In this document: piece by piece, positions 50,984 through 60,662 of the stretch
Layout of the letters: every line of letters starts with the position of its first letter
Numbering within the stretch: the stretch's first letter is position 1
Assembly (NCBI GenBank): GCA_963082975.1
Contig: OY720346.1
Coordinates: 71,105,267-71,169,266, forward strand
Reading direction: 5' to 3'
DNA length: 64,000 nucleotides
From: Labia minor
Taxonomy: Eukaryota > Arthropoda > Insecta > Dermaptera > Spongiphoridae
Position numbers and translations under genes: made by a program
Notes under the pieces: generated by a model
Told to the model about the DNA's origin: nothing
The model's database searches: none
The model's input: the letters and a program-made list of their open reading frames with translations, nothing else

Positions 50984-51810
50984 TGCCTTATAAAGTGCTC
51001 CCTACTCCCGCACCTATAGCATCCTTCACGAGGTTTGATGTTCCCTCTTTTCTCTGTACCCCCAATGGTACTATTCGGTTCCCTCTTTATGGGGCACATC
51101 CGAGCCATGTGTCCCTCCCGATTACAATTGTAACACCTGCCCCTAATCGCAGGGTTACTCGTGAACCGTGTGTTGTCTCTACGTCTCCATGGGTAGGTAA
51201 AGCGGGTTTCCGGGACATTCCTTCCCTCTTTTTCCCACCGTTGTGCAATTTGTAAGGCTCCTTCCTCGGTCGTGGGGGCTGCTAATCGGGCTTGTCTACC
51301 CGGTTCGCCTCTGAGCCCTTCTAGAAACCGAGCCAATAGGGTAATTCCTGTACCCGCCCAATCTATCCCGGCCATTGCATCTCGTAATCGATCTAGATAA
51401 TCCGCTGCACTCTCTTGCGGAGTTTGACCCATAGTCAGGACCATTCTCATCCTTTGGGTGGCCGTGTCTTCCGGCTTGAACCTCGCTCTCAGCTGTTCCT
51501 TCACCCCTTCCCAAGTGATATCTCCTGGTAAATTTCTGACGACTCTCAACGCCGTTCCCTCCAGCTTCCATTCCAAGACCTCCCTCCTCTGGTCCTCGGG
51601 TATGTTACCCATTTTGGCCAATTGCTCAAATTTATTGAGGAATAGGTCAATCTGTCCTGTCCCCGTCCAGGGCGACATCCCCTCCACTATTCCCCAATTA
51701 GGGTCTCGATTGACGCGTACCTCCACGGGACCAGCCGCCCCAGTCAGATTTGATAACTGGGCCTGCAATTGTCCTAATTGTTGTTCCAAATTATGGATCT
51801 GTTCCTCCAT
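50887..51810 (-). CDS. gag: Gag with two CCHC zinc knuckles
   Basis: 307 codons from the ATG at 51810. The frame is open further to a GTG at 51888, but that is not an ATG and the stretch before 51810 has no Gag features. Residues 1-25 form a likely coiled coil (MEEQIHNLEQQLGQLQAQL). Residues about 45-180 resemble the retrotransposon Gag capsid region, including a WEGVKEQLRARF segment. Two CX2CX4HX4C knuckles lie at 226-239 (CYNCNREGHMARMC) and 264-277 (CYRCGSREHFIRQC). Gag assembles the particle and its knuckles bind genomic RNA. It overlaps pol and carries the slippery heptamer 11 codons before its stop. No break is visible. Confidence 0.92.
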   Translation of the reverse strand: MEEQIHNLEQQLGQLQAQLSNLTGAAGPVEVRVNRDPNWGIVEGMSPWTGTGQIDLFLNKFEQLAKMGNIPEDQRREVLEWKLEGTALRVVRNLPGDITWEGVKEQLRARFKPEDTATQRMRMVLTMGQTPQESAADYLDRLRDAMAGIDWAGTGITLLARFLEGLRGEPGRQARLAAPTTEEGALQIAQRWEKEGRNVPETRFTYPWRRRDNTRFTSNPAIRGRCYNCNREGHMARMCPIKREPNSTIGGTEKRGNIKPREGCYRCGSREHFIRQCPRPPQVKCVAEENIHTQVAPKEFGLPPPQE

Positions 51811-52052
51811 GTTTCGTGGGGGTGCTTTCAACTTCGATGTTGAGCAAACACCAGGTCTAGGGTTTAATTTTATCGTACTCTCCCTCACTTAAATACTCCC
51901 AAATTTCCGTATCTCTGCTCTCAGAATTTTACTTTATCTTTGGTTTGAAAGGAATTAAACTATTAACAAAATATTCCCATTTTAATTAAATTTTATCGAT
52001 GCAATCCTCAAAATTTTGCTTAATTATTTTACTCTCTACCCCTAAACCCTCA

Positions 52053-52070
52053 ACCCCACACCTGACACCA
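52053..52070 (-). other. gypsy-like element primer-binding site
   Basis: Sense TGGTGTCAGGTGTGGGG starts 2 nt after the 5' LTR. It begins with TGG, complementary to a tRNA CCA end. The implied tRNA end, ...CACCTGACACCA, resembles some eukaryotic leucine tRNAs; the exact tRNA cannot be settled here. Confidence 0.7.
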
Positions 52071-52072
52071 GT

Positions 52073-52976
52073 TGTAACGTGCCGCGTACTTACTTGCACC
52101 AATGCTAGAAAGAAGGAACGAGATCATGCCACCTATATACGACGAATGTGTCAATTGTTTATTAAAAACATCATTTAATTTAATTCAAATATAATTTATT
52201 TAATTTAGTTACAATTATTAATTTTATATTAATCCAGTTAATTATAATTTATATTATTTAATTTAATTATTCAATCAATTTTACATTAATTCTTTTAATT
52301 ATAACTTATTTAATTCAACTTGTTTATTTAATTAATTTTACATTAATTCATTTAATCATAATTTATATTATTTAATTTATTTATTCAATCAATTTTACAT
52401 TAATTCTTTCGATTATAACTTATTTAATTCAACTTGCTTATTTAATTAATTTTATATTAATTCATTTAATTATAATTCATATTATTTACTTTATTTATTC
52501 AATCAATTTTACATTAACTTATTTAATATATCTTATTCAAATTAATTCATTTATTTACTCAATTTCATACGAATTTATTCAAATGCATTTGATGTAATTA
52601 AATTTGCTTTACTCACACTCTCCTGGCCAGGAACACATATTCACTAAACAGATCAATATTAACACAAACATTTTATAATTATCGATAATTCATTCACTTC
52701 GCCTCTGATGTACTATCTCAGCTCGCCAGCGCAACTGTGTCCTCCCTCTCCTCTCGGCCTTCGTTCACATCACCTTCCGCTATCCACTCCGTCGGGCTCC
52801 CCACCTCCTCCTCCATCTCTTATCACCTATCTCGCTTCCACTTACATGCATTTTTCCTTAACTTATTTCTATTATTTCTATTATTTCTATTATGAGAATT
52901 GCCAGCTTGTGAAAAAAATACATTCTCTAGGGGCCCTTAATGGGTGAACAGCGATATATATTCCTAATATATTACA
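52073..52976 (-). repeat. gypsy-like element 5' LTR
   Basis: 904 bp, reading as identical to the 3' copy throughout the parts compared, including the short spurious frame at 52708-52947. It directly precedes (in sense) the primer-binding site. An identical LTR pair means very recent insertion. Confidence 0.95.
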
Positions 52977-52981
52977 GTAAA

Positions 52982-55900
52982 TATAAAAAATGAAATTTTT
53001 TTTAAATAAATAATAAATTCGTTTATTTTACATATTAAAAATTTCAAAAGAATATATTATTGATATTTCTGATGAATAATTATTTTTTTTATGCCGAAAA
53101 CGGAGGGTCATCTTAGGATGACCTTTCATAATTTTTACGCTAAATATAAAAAATTTAATTTTTTTAAATAGATAATAAATTCGTTCATTTTACATCATAA
53201 AAATATTAAAAAAATATATTATTGATATTTCTGATGAATAATTATTTTTTATGCCGAAAACGGAGGGTCATCCTAGGATGACATTTCATAATTTTTACGC
53301 TAAATATATAAAATGAAATTTTTTTAAATAGATAATAAATTCGTTCATTTTACATCATAAAAATATTAAAAAAATATATTATTGATATTTCTGATGAATA
53401 ATTATTTTTTTATGCCGAAAACATAGGGTCATCCTAGGATGACCTTTCATAATTTTTACGGTAAAATTAAAAAATGAAATTTTTTGTAAATAAATAATAA
53501 ATTCGTTCATTTTACATCATAAAAATATTAAAAAGATATATTATTGATATTTCTGATGAATAATTATTTTTTTATGCCGAAAACGGGGGGTCATCCTACG
53601 ATGGCCTTTCATAATTTTTACGGTAAATTTAAAAAATGAATTTTTTTTAAATAAATAATAAATTCGTTCATTTTACATCATAAAAATATTAAAAAGATAT
53701 ATTATTGATATTTCTGATGAATAATTATTTTTTTATGCCGAAAACGGAGGGTCATCCTAGGATGACCTTTCATAATTTTTACGGTAAAACTATAAAATGA
53801 AATTTTTTTTAAATAAATAATAAATTCGTTCATTTTACATATTAAAAATATTAAAAAAATATATTATTGATATTTCTGATGAATAATTATTTTTTTATGC
53901 CGAAAACGGAGGGTCATCCTAGGATGACCTTTCATAATTTTTACGCTAAATATAAAAAATTTAATTTTTTTAAATAGATAATAAATTCGTTCATTTTACA
54001 TATTAAAAATATTAAAAAAATATATTATTGATATTTCTGATGAATAATTTTTTTTTATGCCGAAAACGAAGAGTCATCCTAGGATGACCTTTCATATTTT
54101 TTACGGTAAATATAAAAAATGAAATTTTTTTTAAATAAATAATAAATTCGTTTATTTTACATATTAAAAATTTTAAAAAAATATATTATTGATATTTCTG
54201 ATGAATAATTATTTTTTTTATGCCGAAAACGGAGGGTCATCTTAGGATGACCTTTCATAATTTTTACGGTAAATATAAAATATGAAATTTTTTTAATAAT
54301 AAATTTGTTTATTTTACATCATAAAATTATTAAAAAAATATATTATTGATATTTCTGATGAATAATTATTTTTTTATGCCGAAAACGGAGGGTCATCCTA
54401 GGATGACCTTTCATAATTTTTACGCCAAATATAAAAAATGAAATTTTTTTAAATAGATAATAAATTCGTTCATTTTACATCATAAAAATATTAAAAAAAT
54501 ATATTATTGATATTTCTGATGAATAATTATTTTTTATGCCGAAAACGGAGGGTCATCCTACGTTGACCATTCATAAATTTTACGATAAAATTAAAAAATT
54601 CGTTCATTTTACATATTAAAAATATTAAAAAAATAAATTATTGATAATTAAAAAATGAATTTTTTTTTTAATAAATAATAAATTCATTCATTTTACATAT
54701 TAAAAATATTAAAAAAATATATTATTGATATTTCTGATGAATAATTATTTTTTATGCCGAAAACGGAGGGTCATCCTACGTTGACCATTCATAAATTTTA
54801 CGATAAAATTAAAAAATTCGTTCATTTTACATATTAAAAATATTAAAAAAATAAATTATTGATAATTAAAAAATGAATTTTTTTTTTAATAAATAATAAA
54901 TTCATTCATTTTACATCATAAAAATATTAAAAAAATATATTATTGATATTTCTGATGAATAATTATTTTTTATGCCGAAAACGGAGGGTCATCCTAGGAT
55001 GACCTTTCATAATTTTTACGCTAAATATATAAAATGAATTTTTTTTAAATAGATAATAAATTCGTTCATTTTACATCATAAAAATATTAAAAAAATATAT
55101 TATTGATATTTCTGATGAATAATTATTTTTTTATGCCGAAAACATAGGGTCATCCTAGGATGACCTTTCATAATTTTTACGGTAAAATTAAAAAATGAAA
55201 TTTTTTGTAAATAAATAATAAATTCGTTCATTTTACATCATAAAAATATTAAAAAAATATATTATTGATATTTCTGATGAATAATTATTTTTTTATGCCG
55301 AAAACGGAGGGTCATCCTAGGATGACCTTTCATAATTTTTACGCCAAATATAAAAAATGAAATTTTTTTAAATAGATAATAAATTCGTTCATTTTACATC
55401 ATAAAAATATTAAAAAAATATATTATTGATATTTCTGATGAATAATTATTTTTTTATGCCGAAAACATAGGGTCATCCTAGGATGACCTTTCATAATTTT
55501 TACGGTAAAATTAAAAAATGAAATTTTTTTTAAATAAATAATAAATTCGATCATTTTACATCATAAAAATATTAAAAAAATATATTATTGATATTTCTGA
55601 TGAATAATTATTTTTTATGGCGAAAACGGAGGGTCATCCTAGGATGACCTTTCATAATTTTTACGGTAAATATAAAATATGAAATTTTTTTTAATAATAA
55701 ATTCGTTTATTTTACATCATAAAATTATTAAAAAAATATATTATTGATATTTCTGATGAATAATTATTTTTTTATGCCGAAAACGGAGGGTCATCCTAGG
55801 ATGACCTTTCATAATTTTTACGCTAAATATAAAAAATGAAATTTTTTTAAATAGATAATAAATTCGTTCATTTTACATCATAAAAATATTAAAAAAATAT

Positions 55901-56005
55901 ATTATTGATATTTCTGATGAATAATTATTTTTTTATGCCGAAAACATAGGGTCATCCTAGGATGACCTTTCATAATTTTTACGGTAAAATTAAAAAATGA
56001 AATTT
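52982..56005. repeat. 162-bp satellite array, block 3 (right edge of the array)
   Basis: Same satellite and orientation. Units near this edge are more irregular: short internal deletions (for example near 54290), GGTCATCTTAGG variants, and a tandem pair of enlarged 218-bp units at 54541-54976. The array stops within a unit at about 56005 and single-copy-like DNA begins. Greater divergence at the border is what unequal exchange predicts for the edge of a satellite. Confidence 0.95.
54541..54976. repeat. tandem pair of enlarged 218-bp satellite units
   Basis: Two adjacent near-identical units begin at 54541 and 54759, period 218 bp. Each contains GGTCATCCTACGTTGACC in place of the palindrome and a partial second copy of the ATTCGTTCATTTTACATATTA part of the unit. 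They look like a standard unit that gained about 56 bp by internal duplication and was then itself duplicated. Confidence 0.85.
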
Positions 56006-56840
56006 TCATTTTCGGGGTTTATTCATTCTCCATCAATGCCCAGATTATCCGACAAAAATTTTGAAAACTTGGTTTATTTGAAAGGTAATCATCATTACAA
56101 AGTATATAATACTCAATATACAATATGTCTAATATTCTTTGTTTGCTTTCAATTAGTCCATTATTTATTTTATGATTATATTTATTTATTTATATTTATT
56201 ATTATAAATTTACAATAAAATATTAGTATGTAGTATTTTCGTATTATTTACAAAATTCCCTCATGAATAACCTTTTCTCATTTTTATAAATAAATGTTCT
56301 TTAATATCATGATTAATTTTATTGTTTTCGATTTTCCAAAGTATTCTTCAATATAAGTTTAGTTGCCTAACTAAATTTATTTAGGGTTCTAGAATTACCC
56401 CACCAAAAATTATTTTAAAATCAAAAATCGCTGTCGTCATAAGGCCGCCGCAAAATATTCAATAAAACAATTAGGCAACTTTCTTGGAATTTTCAATTCT
56501 CGAATTTTCTGGACAACAATCGTGTATGCTGACAAAATTGCAAGAATTTACCGATTTTTGTAGTCTTTCCAAATGCATAGCTTTCTCCATTTTTTTTGTT
56601 TTGACCCAAAAAAACAACCTTCGCCCGCTAGATCCAACACTGATAATTACTTATAGTTATTAAACTTATACTTGGTTTTCATTAATTGTTTTAATGATTT
56701 CAAATTATCTCTTTTTTTTAATGGACTACAATAAATCCTAATATGTTATATTTCTATAAATCTTTCTATAGATCATAGGTTCCCAAACTTTTTTGTGTCG
56801 TGAACCCCTTGCCATGATTTTCGGTTACGAGGACAAAACC
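56006..56840. other. AT-rich single-copy-like DNA beside the satellite
   Basis: No convincing gene. Short open frames (for example 55997-56218) overlap the satellite end and lack coding character. A segment near 56778-56815 (GGTTCCCAAACTTTTTTGTG) resembles ends of degenerate hAT-type transposons; this is only a resemblance. Confidence 0.5.
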
Positions 56841-57194
56841 AATACATTCGTGGTGATATATAAAAAATCTCCTCATGTGAAATTTGGTGTGAAAATAACC
56901 CTTCCCTTCCTATTGTCGATCGCTAATACTACCACTTCCAGTTTCCGGATTTGCACCAAAAGTTGATCAATTCATCCCACTGATGCATTAAGTAAATATA
57001 CCAAATTTCATCAAAATCGGTTGAGCCGTTCAGGCTGTACACATCTATACGGACGGACGGACAGACGGACAGACATCATGCTAAAAATACTTTTTTCTGT
57101 TAAGAAAATGCATGATTCGTGGAGATATGTAAAAATCTCCACATGTGAAATTTGGTGTGAAAACAATACCTCCCTTACTATCGTCGGTCGGTAA
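56838..57194. repeat. dispersed repeat fragment with GACGGACAGAC tail and hairpin
   Basis: Contains a stretch of the type seen in many arthropod dispersed repeats (CCAAATTTCATCAAAATCGG followed by GACGGACGGACAGACGGAC, 57003-57075). The segment 57105-57194 includes an 8-bp hairpin GTGGAGAT/ATCTCCAC. A diverged direct copy of the hairpin segment lies at 56848-56928, and an exact-looking inverted 90-bp copy at 60541-60630. The family is not identified. Confidence 0.7.
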
Positions 57195-58289
57195 AAAGCA
57201 TTGAAAAAGTCCTTTTTTTTCAAGTAAACAAAATTCAATTGTTAATGTAAAAAAATCTGGGTTATCCTCATTCGACTAACTTGCAAATTTGAATTGGATA
57301 ATCAAGCTTTTTCTATATTTAGAAATTAATTAAAATTTCATTCTATCCGATCATAGAATTTAAAGGTGTTTAACATCATTTTCACGAATAACATTTTATT
57401 GAAATAAGAAGGCAATCAAATAATATCAACATTGTCTTGATTTTTTCCAACGTAAATAAAACCTTTTCCTTCATTTTTAAGATAAAATTTTAAAAATTAA
57501 TTCCGGTATTTTCAGCGATTCAATCAAGCTGAAATTCTATATATAGCAATTTTATACAATTTTTAATCATGTGAAAAACTATCAAACATATATCTTTATT
57601 GCTATCACGAAAATTTTCGATGTTGAGATTTTGATGTTTTTATACGTTTTGAAGGTTCCTGAATCATTTTCACTAAGGTTGAGAAAAATGTCTGTGAGTG
57701 TGTGTGTGTATGTATGTATGTAGATTACCCAAAAACGGTTTGAGCTAGAATGATGAAATTTGGTACATGTGCATTATTCAAAATTCATAGTTTTCTATCA
57801 ACTTTTGAGAAATGTAGCTCAACCGGAAGAGATCATTACTTACAACGTTTTGATTTTTTTTTTCTCTAAAGTGACTAAAAATAAAGAAATATGTTTGATA
57901 ATTTTTCACATGATTAATAATTGTATAAAATTATTATATATATATATATATATAATTTAAGCTTGATTGATTCGCTGAAATTATCAGAATTAATTTTTTA
58001 ATACTGGAAATCTCACGCGCCAACACGTGACGTGGTGCCATCAACAAAAAGCCAAACATGCGCTAGTTTATTATTTATTATTTATAATATATAATTAATT
58101 AAATTTAATTTAAATATAATATATTATGTTATTTGATCCATATCAAATTCCGAGATAGTCGAGTGTCTCACTGCAGCTAATTTTTAAAAAGAAATCTATA
58201 AGGTCCATTTTTGGAACAACAATCCAATTTTATTTCTCCCTGCAGATATTCACCAACCTTTTTTCTTTCAAAGGTATTAAAAGAAGATG
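57195..58289. other. AT-rich intergenic DNA with microsatellites
   Basis: No gene seen. It holds a (GT)n(GTAT)n microsatellite at about 57691-57722 followed by a GGTTTGAGCTAGAATGATGA stretch that looks like part of a dispersed repeat, and a (TA)n run at about 57936-57953. Open frames here are short and of low complexity. Confidence 0.6.
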
Positions 58290-59738
58290 CTAGAGTATCA
58301 TAGTCAGGAAAAAAGGTCCATTAAAGAAATCATGGAAATATTGAACGGCAGTCGATTCAATGATTAGGGATAATTTTTGGAAAGGAACCCATTGGTTTTT
58401 TAATGAAAGTAATATAGGCTTTTGATAAAAATCTTCTAATAGATAGTTTGTGATAATGACAATAAATATCATAATAGGAGACATTTAATTTTAATAACGT
58501 ATCCATGGATGGATATCTCCCTGGAGGATTTAAATTCATATATAAACGAGATTGGAAAAGTGAAATTATAATAACAGAGGTTAGGATAATAATACCAGAT
58601 AAAATTCTGGATCTATTCCGGTGTGGTGAGTTGATCCAAGGGACAACGTAAGTGAGAAAGAGAGAAAGAATATCAGTGAGAGATTGTAGGAAAGTGTTGG
58701 GTGGGAGTGGTTTAGGGTTATTGTTGAGTTTTAGAAGAAACCTACAGTCATAGTGACGTGAAGTCTTTTGTTGTGACGATGTGATTTTATTTATAAGTTG
58801 CCAAAATATGGCACAAGTAATCCATGCAAATACCACAATAAAAGCCATATTCTCCAGTTGAAACATCGTGGCAATGCCTTCCAAGAGGGTTGAAAAGGTG
58901 CTCTATGAACAACTACACAAATTGATTGTGTTGTCATCGTAGGAATATAATTATCATCAAAATGAGAGTTTAAAAAATGATCATAATCTTCAACAAGCGA
59001 TAAATCATAAACTGGCGACATTTCTAAACTTGCATTATAATATTGAAGAATGGATTTACGAATAGGTATAAATTTACTATCAACTTTCGGTACATTTAAC
59101 AGAGATGATATAAATTTATCATTTATTCTGAAAGGCCAGTGATGAAAATTAGGTGGATGATTAAAATAGCCACTTTGGAGTAATTGAATTTGTTTGAATT
59201 CGAGCTTGTATGGTTCTGTTAATTCTTGCACCCACAATTCATAAATGGGTAAACTATTTAATATATATTCACAAAAGATTAGTGTTCGGTAGAAACGAAA
59301 AAATATAGTATATTCATATTTTAAATATTTCTTGACCAAAAGCTTACAAGTGTTGTTTTGATTTTCAGGCAAATCACGAAAATCCAAATATAGAATGATA
59401 TTCCGTTGATTGGTGCGAATGTTTATGAATTGACTTATAATTAAATGTTCATCAATGTTGCCTACAATTAACATATTCTGAACTGGATATTTGCATTTTC
59501 TACTGAAATAGATTACATTTAAATGGTTACTCAACTCAGGTAACAAAGAATTGTTATACGGATATTCATTGGCCGTTAAGATACATGTGACACCATCTTT
59601 GTTAAAATGTGCCAGGCCATAATTAATTAAATTATTAAAATTTCTTGTGGAGACATTCAATACTAATTCCAATGGTACCACCGATTTCAAATGAAGAAGA
59701 ATTGATATGAAACATAAAATAATGCATTTCATTTCCAT
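58290..59738 (-). pseudogene. divergent ionotropic receptor (IR) pseudogene
   Basis: Three overlapping frames form one damaged gene. From the ATG at 59738 (315 codons to 58791) come a signal peptide (about residues 1-22), a poorly conserved extracellular domain and VVVHRAPFQPSWK (about 275-287), typical of the segment before the first membrane helix of insect chemosensory ionotropic receptors. The second frame (58884-58357) carries on with a membrane helix, a pore-region-like stretch, a second helix (ILSGIIILTSVIIISL) and a SMDTLLKL ligand-domain motif. The third frame (58484-58290) overlaps its end. At least two frame changes, at 58791-58884 and 58357-58484, and no recognisable final helix indicate a pseudogene. 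Unmodelled short introns could explain a frame change, but the frames overlap without visible splice sites. Confidence 0.72.
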
Positions 59739-60540
59739 CTTTTTTTCTAGACCCTTTAAAAAAACAGAAAAAAGAAACGTTATTTTAAAAAAAAAATTAT
59801 TTTATATAGATGTGATTATTTAAGTTTAATTATAAAAAAAATTTTAAATTTAATAAATATTTTAAGTTAAGTTGTAATTAAGTTTTAATAAATTGAATAA
59901 TTTTTCAATCAAACGTTAATTAAATTAAATAGACAAATAAAAAAATTTAAAAAATCAAAATTTAATTTAAAATCTATAATAGAGAACAAATGAAACAAAC
60001 AAAATTTTTTCCAATAGTATTACAAATAAATTTTAAAATTGTGAAACATACTGTTAAGATTCACAAGACGTCCTACCTTTAATATTAATTCCTATCAATT
60101 TTTAGTTTTAGAATGACTTTTGTTATAAATGTTTAATACAATGAATATTATTGATATCTTCAAGCATATATATTTAATTTTTAGTTTTATCTATTAAAAA
60201 TAAAAAAGTTTTTATTTCAATATATAAACATAAACTTATAATGAATATAAATATACACATCTACATAAAATGTATATTTATTTAAACAAATATAGAATAA
60301 TTGTTTTATTTATTTATTATACAAAGATGATTTTATAGTAATCGCTCCAAACAATTTTAAAGACCCAGAGAGACATACATGCACATTGTTTAATGTTATA
60401 ATTGAATTTATCAAACAAAATAACGAAATTGTTTGTTAATTTTGTTTATATTCTAAGACTACGCAAAGTGCAGTCAAAGATCTCTAGCATGGGTGGCCAA
60501 CTTCTTTATATATAGGATCGGAGCTTTTTTTTTTTCTTTT
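59739..60540. other. AT-rich intergenic DNA
   Basis: Upstream of the receptor pseudogene. Long A/T runs, no open frame of interest, no RNA gene recognised. A short stretch near 60489-60500 (GGGTGGCCAACT) resembles a transposon end but is too short to assign. Confidence 0.55.
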
Positions 60541-60630
60541 TTACCGACCGACGATAGTAAGGGAGGTATTGTTTTCACACCAAATTTCACATGTGGAGAT
60601 TTTTACATATCTCCACGAATCATGCATTTT
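60541..60630. repeat. inverted copy of the 57105-57194 dispersed repeat
   Basis: Reads as the exact reverse complement of 57105-57194 over 90 bp, including the GTGGAGAT/ATCTCCAC hairpin. Such a match 3.4 kb away marks a recently dispersed family. Confidence 0.88.
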
Positions 60631-60642
60631 ATTAAAATTATA

Positions 60643-60662
60643 TGACGTCATTCATGACGTCA
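60643..60662. promoter_or_regulatory. paired CRE-type palindromes
   Basis: Two perfect TGACGTCA octamers (60643-60650 and 60655-60662) separated by 4 bp, with a third at 60881-60888. TGACGTCA is the consensus CREB/ATF site. No promoter or gene start is recognised nearby, so function is uncertain. Confidence 0.45.

Larger units (their letters stand above)
43212..52976 (-). mobile_element. Ty3/gypsy-like env-containing LTR retrotransposon (insect endogenous retrovirus type) with a macrodomain module
   Basis: A 9765-bp element in antisense orientation. Sense order: 5' LTR, primer site, gag, pol, an open frame for the rest of a macrodomain plus an acidic AT-hook-like protein, splice acceptor, env, 3' hairpin, polypurine tract, 3' LTR. 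The 904-bp LTRs look identical over the parts compared. The 5-bp target duplication GTAAA lies at 43207-43211 and 52977-52981. Protease-RT-RNase H-integrase order and a baculovirus-F-like Env place it among Metaviridae-type insect elements; two CCHC knuckles in Gag and the macrodomain are not typical of Drosophila gypsy. Its coding part is far richer in G+C than the flanking DNA. Two one-base frame changes (near 46908-46915 and 45632-45639) affect the macrodomain and env. Confidence 0.95.

Noticed and set aside
57011-57238. 75-codon minus-strand open frame
   Set aside because: It runs through the dispersed repeat with the GACGGACAGAC tail and hairpin; no protein character.
57760-57960. 66-codon plus-strand frame
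   Set aside because: It includes a (TA)n microsatellite and low-complexity A/T sequence; not credible as a gene.
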